Shown here piece by piece: positions 50,701 to 61,420 of a stretch of DNA of 64,000 bases. Positions within the stretch are counted from its first letter, which is position 1. The number at the start of each line of letters is the position of its first letter. The notes beneath the pieces were generated by a model. The model saw only the letters and a program-made list of their open reading frames with translations. It did no database searches and was not told the origin of the DNA. The stretch is from Aptenodytes patagonicus (Eukaryota; Chordata; Aves; Sphenisciformes; Spheniscidae). The position numbers were made by a program, and so were the translations under genes. The stretch is from NCBI RefSeq assembly GCF_965638725.1, contig NC_134949.1, positions 77,840,017 to 77,904,016 on the forward strand, given 5' to 3'.

Positions 50701-52766
50701 CATCAGCAGCCTAATTTATCTTCCTAAGCACACTGAAATCATTAAATCTCTCCTTCCACATGCACTGGAACACTTAGTACAAAAGAACATGCTCAGCCAC
50801 TACTGCAAGCAAAATGAAACAGAAAGAGCAGCCTGCCACCTTAGAGCATATGCTTTCTTCATCCTGCCTTTCTCCATCCCCGCCTCTGTAAAAGGATCAG
50901 GACTATGGATCTCCTCACTCTATTCTCTTACCTTCCAAATTTCACACACACCCCCCAACAAAGTTGGTAACATGCAAGGATTTCAGCCACAGGACACAAA
51001 TCTTAAGCCTGTGTTATGTCACAGCACAATTCCAAAGTTTGCCAGCTACCTCCAGCTTCATAATACTGGCATATGGCAATATAACAGCTTGCAACTTCAG
51101 GTTTCCTTACCAGTTTTATACTGCCTTCTATTTCATCCTGTTCCAGTACATCCCTTCTCATACCTTCCTGTTTAAGAAGAGCAGTAGATATTCCCTGCTC
51201 CAAGTCACTTACACGTATGGTTGTCGAGAGAGGTATAATACAACAGGAAGTTTGTGACTGGGCATATGCTTGAGCTAATGTAGATTTATTTTCTCTGTAA
51301 TACACACATATTCCTGTTATTAGCAGTACCAGACACACAACAATTAGAAAGCAGCAGTAACATATTCAGACCCTTCCTGACTGTATGTGCTATAAACACT
51401 CAGATTATATCATGACTTGCTATGTTTCCCTCCTGTCTGAACTTCAATATTGGGATGGGGAAAAGAAGCATTCAAGTAATTAGAAATTAGTTTACTTGTA
51501 CATGTGTGTTAAAGTACAGTCCCCTTTCCTTCCCCACTGTCCTATACTTCCTGTTCAAACTTCTCATCCCATCCCGCTTTTTTCTCCACTGCTCATCACG
51601 CTCAACAGCACCCTACCGCTAGTTCCCTTTTCTCCCCATACCTTGAGGTTCCCATCAGATCTCTTTCTCTCCCCAGGACTGAAAGTTCACCTTATTCTTA
51701 TTTCCTTCTCCAGGCAGACTCCTCCAGACTCCCTGGAGCGCTCTCAAGTCTCTACACAACTAGTTTTGGGTTGTGTCTCTTTCCTGCCTCAGTTCCTTGT
51801 TCCTTTACTACAACAGGAGAACTCAAAAAGGCTCACAAAGGGCAATGTCCCCAAATTTATGTCATTGCATCTATGAGTAGCAATTTTACAAAGGCTTACA
51901 ACTTGCCCAAAATTTCGCCTGATAAAAAGTCACACAGCACCGCCGCTCTGAGATGCTCTACAAAGCAGTCCTTGCATTGTTATTGTTTTAACCATTGCTG
52001 GAACGTTCTTCTACCACCATCCCCATTCTCTGCAAGAGCTGAACGGCTTTTACTCAGATCAGGAATAAATGAACAAACCAACCGGCCAAAACCACCCCTG
52101 AGACAGGCAACTCACGCATACACAAGACAAGCTGGCTGAGTTAGCTCTGCACAGTTATAAACGATTAAGGACTGGGTAGACCAGCATGGAAGTGAAGAGA
52201 GCCGGGGCAAAAAAAAAGAATCAGCTAAAAGGCAACCCAAACCATAATACATTAACATATGATGACATCCTGGCTTTACTACTACCACTGTTGCTTTTCT
52301 AGTTTCCTCTTCGGCAAAAAGGTCCGAAGGCGTTAGGACATACTCATCACCTCTCTCCAACACTGGATCTCCGGTTACCAGGATCCCCAAACGCTTTCAA
52401 GCTTTACGCTGACAACAATAAGACGAAATCAGATATGCACAATACACCTAATCTCTTTTACAGTCCCAAGCTGCAGCTTCTAACAACCGGCACGAAGCTT
52501 TTCTCAGCCTCCCCTGCAGAGCAACCTCTTGGCTCTCTTCTTCACCCCGCTGGGAAAGCGGGCCCCCCCGGCCCCGCGCGGTGTTTCCCGCCGAAGGAGC
52601 TTCCCTCAGCGCCGTTCCCCCCCGGCAACGGTCCGCGGCCACCCACCTCGCCACGCAGCTTGCGGCACAGGCTCTCCCAGTAGCGCGCCGGGACCCTCGA
52701 CGCGCGGAGCGCGGCCCCGTGCAGGGCCACGAAGGCCGGCAGATCCTCCTCACCGTCTTCCGACAT
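23596..52766 (-). CDS. TTLL12: TTLL12, tubulin-tyrosine-ligase-like protein 12 (14 coding exons, complete)
   Basis: Fourteen exons spliced in consistent phases give 627 residues (human 644), with clear identity in every exon to the human protein as I recall it. The first 270 residues carry the TTLL12-specific region, including an acidic stretch at 54-70 and [12 protein letters not shown]; family literature describes a SET-like fold here. The C-terminal half is the TTL (ATP-grasp-like) domain: WICKPWN at 399-405, KFDIRY at 451-456 and LEVNFNPD at 587-594. TTLL12 is regarded as a divergent, probably ligase-inactive member linked to tubulin modification, histone methylation and innate signalling. 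The start at 52766 has G at -3 and lies in a CpG island. Introns range from 84 bases to about 6.1 kb. It is convergent with TSPO. Confidence 0.97.
23748..25710 (-). other. TTLL12: TTLL12 intron 13
   Basis: 2.0 kb. Contains the fold-back repeat above and an 18-base T run (25426-25443) preceded by GT/T-rich sequence. Confidence 0.55.
24597..24715 (+). repeat. tRNA-like fold-back repeat, second copy
   Basis: GGGATAGCTGAAAGAGCATTC, GCAGACCCAAATTCAACCCC and then GAGCAGGAAAGGGTCAATTG form two partly complementary halves, the layout of the element at 2513-2602. It lies in TTLL12 intron 13. Confidence 0.45.
25711..25849 (-). CDS. TTLL12: TTLL12 coding exon 13
   Basis: 139 nt, ends in phase 1 at donor GTGAGG. 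Encodes [20 protein letters not shown], nearly identical to human. Confidence 0.96.
25850..28079 (-). other. TTLL12: TTLL12 intron 12
   Basis: 2.2 kb with no supported feature. Confidence 0.5.
28080..28148 (-). CDS. TTLL12: TTLL12 coding exon 12
   Basis: 69 nt, phase 0 on both sides. Encodes [19 protein letters not shown]. Acceptor TTTTAG, donor GTAAGT. Confidence 0.94.
28615..28696 (-). CDS. TTLL12: TTLL12 coding exon 11
   Basis: 82 nt, separated from exon 10 by only 84 bases. Encodes [20 protein letters not shown], matching human [20 protein letters not shown]. Donor GTAAGC. Confidence 0.95.
28781..28932 (-). CDS. TTLL12: TTLL12 coding exon 10
   Basis: 152 nt. Encodes [19 protein letters not shown] and [20 protein letters not shown], the core of the TTL domain. 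Ends in phase 2 at donor GTAATT. Confidence 0.96.
29758..29869 (-). CDS. TTLL12: TTLL12 coding exon 9
   Basis: 112 nt. Encodes [20 protein letters not shown] and [10 protein letters not shown], with the nucleotide-binding Lys402. Its acceptor follows a (CT)n-like tract (29870-29895). The residue at the exon 8/9 junction is Arg393, where human has Trp. Confidence 0.95.
29870..29895 (-). repeat. GA/CT microsatellite forming the exon 9 polypyrimidine tract
   Basis: On the + strand this is GAGAGAGAGAAAGAGAGAGA-like; read on the - strand it is the CT-rich tract immediately before the exon 9 AG. Confidence 0.8.
31477..31671 (-). CDS. TTLL12: TTLL12 coding exon 8
   Basis: 195 nt, only 109 bases from exon 7. 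Encodes [20 protein letters not shown] and [20 protein letters not shown], nearly identical to human. Donor AAG|GTGGCT, ends in phase 2. Confidence 0.96.
31781..31897 (-). CDS. TTLL12: TTLL12 coding exon 7
   Basis: 117 nt. Encodes [17 protein letters not shown] and [11 protein letters not shown]; matches human VYTDVQQVASSLTHPRF and [12 protein letters not shown]. Ends in phase 2 at a weak donor, AG|GTTGCA. Confidence 0.94.
   Translation of the reverse strand, partial: GFHRHSASPQQPDTSPFCIHRPRGRSRHPLQLLTLQRL
31898..38007 (-). other. TTLL12: TTLL12 intron 6
   Basis: 6.1 kb, the second-largest TTLL12 intron. C runs of 13 (34562-34574) and 10 bases (35875-35884) occur on the + strand. No gene or clear repeat family recognised. 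Confidence 0.55.
38008..38084 (-). CDS. TTLL12: TTLL12 coding exon 6
   Basis: 77 nt, too short for a simple ORF scan. Acceptor TTTTTAG, donor GTATGT, ends in phase 2. Encodes [20 protein letters not shown] and KDKVF; the human segment is AILEENKEKLPLDINP. Confidence 0.93.
38085..41320 (-). other. TTLL12: TTLL12 intron 5
   Basis: 3.2 kb. Holds the inverted repeat at 39024-39459, a 17-base A run at 38822-38838 and otherwise AT-rich sequence without a gene. Confidence 0.55.
39024..39459. repeat. Imperfect inverted repeat, arms of about 77 bases
   Basis: Left arm 39024-39100 and right arm 39381-39459 are reverse complements. Within the core (39058-39090 against 39392-39424) about 30 of 33 bases match; the shared word is TGCTGTTCTGCA. 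The arms are separated by about 280 bases. No target-site duplication was recognised. It could be two opposed copies of an old repeat or the ends of a DNA transposon. Confidence 0.6.
41321..41454 (-). CDS. TTLL12: TTLL12 coding exon 5
   Basis: 134 nt, ends in phase 0 at donor GTATAA. Encodes [17 protein letters not shown] and [10 protein letters not shown]. Confidence 0.96.
42129..42288 (-). CDS. TTLL12: TTLL12 coding exon 4
   Basis: 160 nt, ends in phase 1 at donor GTAAGT. Encodes [19 protein letters not shown] and [21 protein letters not shown]. Confidence 0.96.
42781..42910 (-). repeat. MIR fragment (reverse orientation)
   Basis: CCTTTTACAGATGCGGAAAT and GGAGGCACAGAGATTA at 42834-42869 match the reverse complement of the MIR core (CCATTTTACAGATGAGGAAACTGAGGCACAGAG) with few changes. 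Flanking words fit the rest of the consensus loosely. It lies in TTLL12 intron 3. Confidence 0.65.
44111..44309 (-). CDS. TTLL12: TTLL12 coding exon 3
   Basis: 199 nt, phase 2 in and phase 0 out, donor GTAAGT. Encodes [19 protein letters not shown] and [14 protein letters not shown]. Confidence 0.95.
46344..46519 (-). CDS. TTLL12: TTLL12 coding exon 2
   Basis: 176 nt, ends in phase 2 at donor GTGAGT. Encodes residues 41-98, including FGIMQVEEV and a 17-residue acidic stretch. Confidence 0.95.
46520..52646 (-). other. TTLL12: TTLL12 intron 1
   Basis: About 6.1 kb with no supported gene. On the + strand, pyrimidine-rich tracts run about 50390-50660 and 51500-51760. A 111-codon minus-strand frame (51003-51338) starts with a hydrophobic stretch but has no recognisable family. 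Confidence 0.55.
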
Positions 52767-52960
52767 GACCGGGCACCGCCGCTACCCGCTGCCGCTGCCC
52801 GCCCCGGCGCAGACCAGAGCATGCCGGGTGGGGGCGGCCCCTGAGAGGGAAGGAGGGAGCTGCGCGCGCGTGGCGGGGCGTTGCCAGGGGCGGGGCTTCG
52901 CCGCGCCGAGGGGCGGTTGCGGCCGTTGGGCGGTGGCTTGCTTCAGGAGGGGCACGGCAG
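52530..52960. promoter_or_regulatory. TTLL12: CpG island and TTLL12 promoter
   Basis: GC-rich, CG-dense block around the TTLL12 start. GC box GGGGCGGGGC at 52887-52896 and a second GGGGCGG word at 52910-52916. An ETS-type CGGAAG lies at the start codon on the - strand. No TATA box seen. Confidence 0.7.
52647..52766 (-). CDS. TTLL12: TTLL12 coding exon 1
   Basis: 40 codons ending in phase 0 at donor GTGGGT. It encodes [22 protein letters not shown], matching the human N-terminal segment; the first eight residues differ and are shorter than in human. Confidence 0.94.
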
Positions 52961-52966
52961 GTTTCC

Positions 52967-55900
52967 AGTTACACCTGAGGAAAAGGGGTCTGAGGGGGCT
53001 TTAGTCTGCTGAGGAGGTTCTGCTTGTGCTTTGTTCTTCTCTTGGCCTTAAGCTTTAATAAAACCACAGCGTTCGTGGCGTGGTGCCGGCCACAAGATTT
53101 TTGAGTTTCACAGTGTTTCATGATGAAGGGGCTTTTCAGGAAGGCCCCAGCTGTAGCCTCTGAAGTGGGTTACAGGTGGGGTGCGAGGCATGAGAGGGGC
53201 TAACTGCCAGTCACAGCCACGGGAGATGCTCTCTTTGAGTCGTGTGCGTAGAGGAAAAACTGGCACCATGTATGGTGCCAAACATTTTTTAAATCAAAAC
53301 TTTTTTTTTTTTTAAACTGTGACAAGTGAATTTTAACACTAGGCCTCTCTTCAGTATCTGTTAGTGTAAGAGGGAGGTGTGTTCTTTGCAAGTGCCTGTA
53401 GGAGGGAGGTGGCTTCCCAATATTTTTCTTGTGCTGTTTAGAAGACGTTTCTAAGAAAATCCATTCCTTCTCAGGTTTTGTAGGGAATAGCCTAAATCAG
53501 TTTAAGGTGTGGCTCCCTAAACATTACTGGTAGCTTTGGTCCCAACTCAGGTACGGTTATAAAGCTACACAAGAGCAAAGCAAGGCATCTGACGCTGGTG
53601 GCTGCTTGGAGCGCAGGCTGGGGCTTTGCCGTGCCTGCTCTTTTAGCTAGTCAAGAGCTGCTGCTGCTGCTAGGTGCGCCTGCATTGCTCCCTCTATGGA
53701 TTGTCTGCTCCAGGGACTGTGGAAACTGCTTTTCCTGCCAGCCTATCCTCAAATCAAGCCAGGATCTGACTTCAGCGCTGCTCCTGCTGGCAGCATGGCA
53801 CCATGCTGGGAGGGGTGTCCTACAGTCCTGGAAATAAAAGGCAGGTTCTAGAAATAGGAATTTAAGGTCAGTAGCTGGTCAAGAAAGCCTCAAATTCACA
53901 GAGCACAGTCAGTGGAGAATGTACGTGAATGCCATGTTGAAGAAATACCTCTGCTCAATGCCCTCTCTTGTGTTGCTGGACTGGTGTCCTATATAACTAC
54001 CCAGAGCAGCAACCCCTCTCTCCACATAAGAGTTAGCAGGTGGAGGGTCTGTAAATTAAAGTGCTGCAATAGCTTGGCCAGGCACGGAGAGAGTAGAAAG
54101 AGATTAAAAATGATGCCTACATGCTGTAACTATACATTGCCATTCTGCAGTTGAGGATCTAGCACAATCCTCGGGTTGGATATCTGAATAGTAAATGCAG
54201 GCAAATCTTCCTCTTTGCCCGAGACTTTGTCTGCCTCACCACGTGCTGTGTTCCCACAATTCCCCGGCATAAAGGCTTTACTAGGATGTTGCTAAGGAGG
54301 CCTACCTGATTAAACAGCAGCAGATCAAAAACTAGTTGTATTTCTGGTGTTCCTTGACTGGGTTCCCGCCATGCTACTCTGAGTTTGAGGATGTTTTTGC
54401 TAATATTGTGCTTTGGAAAAAAAGGATGGCTGTGGTGGTGATCTTGCACTAGTATTATAAAATGTGGAGACTAGATCACTTACCAGTCCTCATGGGGGAT
54501 CCTGCTTACTGAAGAGGATCCCAGTGCCACCCGTCCCTCATTTCTGTCTTTGCCATAGACTTAATACCTGATGGCATATTATATATGCACACAACGTAAT
54601 ACAGTTCTACACAGTCTATGTCAAGTATATCAAATTACACGACTTGGTTTTTTGCACAGATTTTACTCACTACACCAAATGTCTCAAGTTGGGAGTGTTT
54701 ACTACTGCTAATTTGAACTGGTGGTTCATTTACTTCTTTTCTGCCAGATGACTTTATAAAAATAAGTTCCCAGAAAATATATAATAATTATTTTATAGTT
54801 AAGTCAAACTTTTTAATTGCCTAAAAAAAAAAAAAGTCTTTTTTCCCTAGGCAGACCGAGTAAGAAAAGCGGGATGTATTTTCATTCCTTTGTTCAGCAG
54901 AGCCACACTGATCATGCCCTGTCCAGAGGCAAGGGGAAGAGTGATCCTGCTCCAACATGAGATTTACATAATTCGTGTTCTCGCCAAGTGCAGGCAGGTG
55001 CGTTGTCAGTGCTTATTTACACTTCCACCTCACTTTGGGTAGGAGTTCTGGCTGCTGGCCAGCTGTCTGTGGTTCCAGACTGTTTGGGTGAGTTTGCAGG
55101 TCTGGGGGCAGGCTACACTGCTGCTGATAAACTCCGAGTAGTAATAAACACAGTCAGAATCAGTGTGGTTAAGAGTAGATAAGACCCTGAGACACAGAAG
55201 CAACTGTAAGCAAGTGGGCTATTCCCTGACTTTGTCCAACAGTTACCTAATGTGGTCTTACTCAACTGCTGTCCTTGGCAGCCTACCCCACTTTTCTGCT
55301 GTTTTTCCACAACAGGAGTAATTCCTGGAGCAGGGAGCGGCATCCAGCGCTCACCGCTCTCCCATCACCACTTCAGCCACCAGGCTGCACAGTGAGGCTT
55401 TCGGGAGCAGTTGTTCCTACTCTGTGGCATAGATCACCTGCGATGCCAGAGCCGTAGCCCAGAGATACCACTGTCAGCCTCTCATTATGAAAGCAGGTAT
55501 TTGTGGATAATCTTTGTAAAGAAAAAGTTACCACAGTATATTATTCTGATTGTTTTCTTAGGAAGAGTGACTAATTTACAGTGCCTGAACAATGCAGTCC
55601 TCACTCAGGCAAAGCGCTTGTTAAATTTAATGGGTTACTTTACATAGGTATTTGCAGAGAATGCAAAAAATTCTCAGCAAGGCTGAGCTTACAAGCACTG
55701 CCCCAGTCTAAAATAAGAGGATTTAGCCTTCTGGCAGTATCTGTAGGGGACCAACCCATGCAGCTGTTGTGCCTCTGTCACAGCAGTCCCGATGACTTAT
55801 CCACCACTACCTCATTTAGTTCCTGCCCTGTAGCAGGAATTTATCATGAGTTAGCATATGTGAAGCAGCATTTGGCCCCAACAAATACAACTAGAGTTTT

Positions 55901-58900
55901 ACAAAGTTTTGTGAGTCTGGCAGTTTCTGGCTTTATTCCAAATGTTTATGGCTATCTGATCCTGATAGATCTGGGGTGCATTTCCCCACTTCCTGTTGTT
56001 TCACGTTAGAACCTTCCTCTTTGGCAGCATGTCATGGAAGCCTTCTCCCGAAGAGAGGTAGGGATGTAAGGGGCAGAAGAGACCCTCAACATAATAATAA
56101 AAAGGAGATGAGGGGATGTATTTCTGATGCATTTTACAATAAATGCTGTAATATGTTATCAAAGAAACCATTTGCTTTCAAATAAACAACTTTCCCAACA
56201 GTAAAACTAGAACTTCTAAGCATGGAAAGCTGAGATGGGGGCTTAGAAGGGAGGAACATCATTTGCTGTAAATACTTTATCATAGCTGTATCTGTGAGCC
56301 TAGAACCTCATAGATGCTGTTACAAGAATGCAAAATGTATTATTCTGCCTTAAAATAGCAGTGATTGTGTGTAGCTTTTGCTTACCTGCTTTTGTGGACA
56401 GGTATATTTTTGGGAAGCTATTGCATCCCTCTAACTGCAAGAATCCCCAAAACAGCATTGACTGTGCTTTGCACTCACCTGGCAAGGAACCTGTGCAGAG
56501 GCAGTGACAGCAACCAGCTGTGAGGCTGTGAGCACGATTCTGTGATGCGCCACATAAGGCTCAGACAGCCGTGGGGTCATCAATTCAGAGCTTCAGACTG
56601 CAGTGATGTCCGGGCATGTGGCTGCAGTAGAAGGAGGAGAGAAAAATAAAGCACCACATTTAGTTAAATTTGCAACACTCACCTGTCAGCTGGTGTCCAT
56701 CAAGGGCCTTATACGAAGTCTCTTTCCTGTACCCCAACTACTGTGTGACAGCAGGGCTGCACTGTCCTGTTGTGTGGCTGGATGGGCACCTGAGTCAGGA
56801 GGGAAACCCATGTTTTGGTCTTGGGGCGGGTGTCCGTGTGAGCGTGGAGTTTGGAAAAAGCCCTGGAGAAAAAGAGCCTTGGACAGCAGCTTGCAGACAG
56901 ATGAATGATCTTAGCAGGTTGGGCCCAGTCTCTAGCCTAAAGGTCTGACGAGATCAGTGTCTTAAGCATAATAAGCCAAACAAATTGTCTGGTACAAACA
57001 ATACTCATTGTATCCCCCAGGAAACATATTTACTGCATTTATATTATGCACTGACATAACACACACTGACAAGTGCAGGTGTCTTAATTTCAAAGACGCT
57101 TTCACTGCTCAAGCAGTACTGGGCTGGAGGGAGGCTGCCCTTATACCAGGGGTACAAGATGAAAAAGCGGCTTGCCAGGAAGCTTCAAGGATCTTCACCT
57201 CGTGTCACATCCATGCAGGCAATCCAACGTGCTGCCCTTAGTCCCAAGGCATCCTGCTGCACCTCCACAGCCAGTGCTGCAGTTTGTCACAAGCTGCTTG
57301 GGTGCCTTCAGAAAGGCAGATCCCTGTTCCTCCTTTGCCTGTGTCTTTAGGCATACATACCATGTCGCCTAATATATTACTTTTATAAAAGTTATGACTG
57401 TTACTTAGGAGTACTGTTGCACACACAAGTGAGCTGGACATGATGTTATTCTGCATGTTAGGAAGTGCTGTTGGAGTGTAGCACATCTCACACCGTGCAT
57501 CAGGAGGCACACTGCAGAGGCGACAACTGGTATGTATGTCACCTTCGTGCTGGAATGGCTCAGGATGCTGACGGGCCAGGTACCTGGCATCCATCTCCTT
57601 GGGCAGTGATGGGGCTCTCTAGAGCTAGTCAGTGAGGGATCTCCTTAAATGATCATAAAAAAGCCGTGGCTGGTAATAGTGCTGACTCCTAAATAAATAC
57701 CATATTGGATAAAATGCACAGATGGGCTTATGGTACTTCGCTTGATTTAGGTTTTAAACATAGAAACATTTTGTAGCAAAAATAGTCTGTGGCTACCTAG
57801 AGCATGCACATCTATGTTTATGTTGCCTGCCTAGCAACATGATAGGAGGAAATTTGTTGGGGAACAGCAGCAGCAAGATGCGCACAGGGGCAGGAGAAAG
57901 CAGACCGCAGCTGTGTTAGCTTCATGTGCTACAGGAGTTCAAGCACAGCTACATAAAACAGAGGGAGAAAGAAAATGCACCCGTGGCAAGGCAATGTCTC
58001 CTAAAAATGCTCTGGGAATGAAGACTGGTTTGCAACTTAAAGATTTGGAGGAATGTTGCCAGCAGTTCACAGCTGACTGCCCATTTAGATGTTATTTTTA
58101 AGAGGCAAAAATAGCCATTTATTGTGATTGTACAGGACAGACCCTTCTGTGACACCAGGAGTCAGTCAATGTTGATGGCTAAACAAAGGGAAGAGTATGC
58201 CCAGTCTGCCTTCACTTACCTGCTGGGTCGCACTGGAGTGCTGTTCATCAGGCCATTATATTTTGTGAGCTTGTTGGGAAGTCATGGAAAGATCTGAAAT
58301 GAGAATGGACCCCTCTGCGATTCTCACCAGGCAATGCCTATTTCAGTAAACTAGAATCTCATACTCAAACGTGCATCGTCGTGACCGCTGAACTTTCAGC
58401 AGCTTTTGCCCTTGTACGCAGATACTACATTACCAGTAATTAATTTGACTTCCAATGACCTTTAGGAACTTTTGAGTTCAGCTTTTCTCTGTCTTTGATA
58501 GGAGCTGACTTTTCCTATTACTCCTTTAAACCTCTGAAGCTATAAAGACAGCTGAGCACCATCTTACATGGCACTATTTGTAGTCTGATAAAAGTGATGC
58601 TGTATCTTCTTGGAGTGTAATGAGGGTAACTGCCCATATTACCTAAGTGGATTGCTGCTAGCTGAAAAAGGCAGTAATTGATCTTTTGCAGCCAGTCAGA
58701 ATGTAGCTGTCTCTATGCCTTTCAAACCTGTCAGTGACGCCAATAGTCATCAGTCATACTGATAGTATTTGTATCATTTATAACATACATAAAATCAGTG
58801 GAGCATACTGTCATATGATAAATGCTTTCTCTTAACAAGAGAAGCTGCTTCCATGAGTATCAGCAGAATAGCACACACCGTGCTGGTATGTATATGAAGT

Positions 58901-59840
58901 CTCCTGCCCGTTCTACAGCAGGTGGCTGCTGTAGCGTTAACAATGCTCCGCAGGCTGTGCTCATCTCCTAACAAGCACTGCTGAGTGGCAAACCTGTTAC
59001 AGGTGTTATCAATTGAATTAATAACATCCGTGCTTTTTGTCTGGTCTAGCGGGCTGCATACCCTTAACGGCAACTTGCACTTCTTCTTAAACTGCAAAAT
59101 ATGATTTAAATCAGATCTAACTGACCTATTTGTGTCACTACACAGTCTATTTCTGTCAGTCTGTCATCATCCATTTTCATCATTACCAGCATCAGGAGTT
59201 TCACTTGGGCCACTGATTGTACAAATGCTACTTGCTTTGTAATCTTGGACTGCAAAAGTGTAACTACCATCGTAAAATTCAGCAGCAAGGAGGGCCTGGG
59301 CAAACACACTTTTTCCACAGCAGGACGAGAGGAGGAAAGGACACTTTTGACCTCTCTTTAAATCATCGTTTTTGGGTGCAAGCGTAGTTTCCTCTCAACC
59401 TAGTCCTCAATGGGACAAGCAGGATGTGAGTTTGGAAGTCACCAGTCTTCTCGGCAGCTTGTGGTGGGAATAGCCCATCAGGCCACCAGTGGAAGAGAGC
59501 TTCCTTCCTCTTTCTTTCTTTGAGGCAGGTTCTCAATAGAGGGAAAGGGCACCTGCATGAGATACACATAGTAACGTCAGAGTTATTTTAAGAAATGGTT
59601 AAAGGTCCTGGAGGAATGTTGGTGATGTGGTGCTTTGCTGTAGCCAGGATTTCTTCTTGCTCTGAAAAATTCTCCTTGAAGTCTGTTTGGAAGGAACGTA
59701 ACTCAGTGTCCCAGCACTCACAAACTCCAGTTGTTTGATGAGAAAGGAAAAGCTCTCTGTTGCCTGAAGATGAAAATTAGACCAAAATATGTAAAGGCTA
59801 TCAAAAAAGTGAAGTTCTCTTCTGATTCCTGTCTACATTA
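52967..59840. other. Intergenic region beyond TTLL12
   Basis: About 6.9 kb with no gene I can support. Many short frames on both strands look random. A perfect short palindrome lies at 53261-53280. Confidence 0.5.
53261..53280. repeat. Perfect 9-base-stem palindrome
   Basis: TGGCACCAT and ATGGTGCCA pair around a GT loop. Confidence 0.8.
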
Positions 59841-60328
59841 CACTGGTGCGTGGAGCCTTCTCCATGTACACAAATAAATGGCAGGCAGGGGTACCCATTC
59901 CATTTTACGTTTATTATGAAAGTGATTTTAACAAAAGTTTTATTACATGCTTCATTTTGAGCTTTGACATAGAAATCAAAGCTATTAATATACAGAGGCA
60001 AAAGGAAATGTATTTTCTTATAAGGTACATTTACAACAACGTTTTCTACTACAAATCTGACAGTATTGTTAAAATATTGGTAAAGCTTAGACCACTGTAT
60101 TTTACTTCCTAAGTATCAAATTTTGTACAGTTATTCACTATCTTTGCTCTAAACTATCATGGTACATTTCATATGGAAATACCTGTTTGTACATAATTTA
60201 CATTGGTAATAAAGCTTAGAAGTCCCAGCAGCATCTACAAGGATTTAGTTCAAAATGTCACTCTTGCCCAGTGATTTACACAGAGCAAATTGGTACAGAA
60301 ACCAATATTACACTCCAGGTATTTCCCT

Positions 60329-60340
60329 CCCCCCCCCCCC
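60329..60340 (+). repeat. C homopolymer, 12 bases
   Basis: Uninterrupted C run after a CCCTCC word. Confidence 0.85.
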
Positions 60341-60400
60341 AATCTAGTCTACCAGAAATTCCTGCTTAACAGATGACGGACATGATCATAGTGAACTTTA

Positions 60401-60470
60401 TGCAGGTGAAACTACCACTGACTTCAGTGGCAGTTTTGCCTAAAAAAGGCTCTATGATCTGATCCAACAC
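60401..60470. repeat. Possible old interspersed repeat fragment
   Basis: The words ACTGACTTCAGTGGCAGTTTTGCC and then GATCTGATCC resemble a phrase common in sauropsid repeats (ACTTCAGTGGGAGTTTTGCC ... GGATCAGGCCC). Family not determined. Confidence 0.3.
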
Positions 60471-61420
60471 GAGGTTTTATCACTTCCACTGCTACCGAGG
60501 AGCACAGGGGTACCATACCTTTCCTTGTCTTTATACTATATTTGGGCATAATCTTTTGAATTCCCTTTTATTTCTGAGTTTTGTGTTGTTTCTTATCCTA
60601 ACAATGGAAGAAGAGCTAGCACTAACTTTAAAATACATATTCTTTATATGTTATGAAAATGGTAAGCACTTCAGAATGACACTTGATAGTCAATTCTACA
60701 AAAATTAGCAGGTTCAATTGCCCCAGAAAACTCTTCCGATGATGCCAGTGAGACTGCAGAAATAACAGGAGCAGTCATCTGGAAGGATGAATCCGACTAC
60801 TGACCACATCCACCCCAGTTTCCTAAAGTACCTTTTTAATCATTGTGTGGAGTTATCTGCTGCTGTCAATGCAAATTAACGGCCTTTCTAAGGTATAAAA
60901 CATAGAAAACAATATTTACAAAATAATTTTAATTAAAGTAACAAAACCAAACTCTAAAAGATATTTTCACAATCATTAAAATAAAGTTTAATTAAGCAAA
61001 GCCACTTCTTTTTCTAGATATTGAGAAATTCAGCTAAAATTGAATTGCAATTGTTTGTGTATCTTTAAACTTGTTATCTCCGCTTTCTGAATACAGATGG
61101 TTTAAATTATTACATCTAAAGGTACTTCTGTACATTTTACTCTTGTATATTACATATTAATCTTATAGATTAAAAGCTTAGTGATGAAACAGAATAAATA
61201 AATGAAATAACAAACTGGAATTGTATATATTCAGATACTTAGATAACAGTTTTTTGACATTAAGAGTTTATTTCCCAGTCTGTTTCTATTCAGATGAAAA
61301 ACGTTACGATAAAACATGAGACTTCTCTCTGAATCCAAGTCTCACACTGAGGAATAAGTTCGTATTACCTTACAGAAATTTCCCTTCTTCCATAAATTCT
61401 TATGGGAGACAAAAGTCTTT

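Larger units (their letters stand above)
59840..61420 (-). other. AT-rich block, possible 3' UTR of a minus-strand neighbour
   Basis: Markedly AT-rich, repeat-poor sequence. Minus-strand AATAAA words occur here (for example near 59910 and 60565). In human the next gene on this side is SCUBE1 in the same direction, so this could be the tail of its 3' UTR. No SCUBE1 coding sequence was found, so this is a guess from synteny. Confidence 0.2.

Noticed and set aside
51003-51338. 111-codon minus-strand frame with a hydrophobic N-terminus in TTLL12 intron 1
   Set aside because: No recognisable family, no splice support and no second exon; likely chance.
54159-54449. Minus-strand frame ending near a GT donor-like word (LVFDLLLFNQ|GTAGGC)
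   Set aside because: It looked like a possible exon, but no partner exon or known family could be found.
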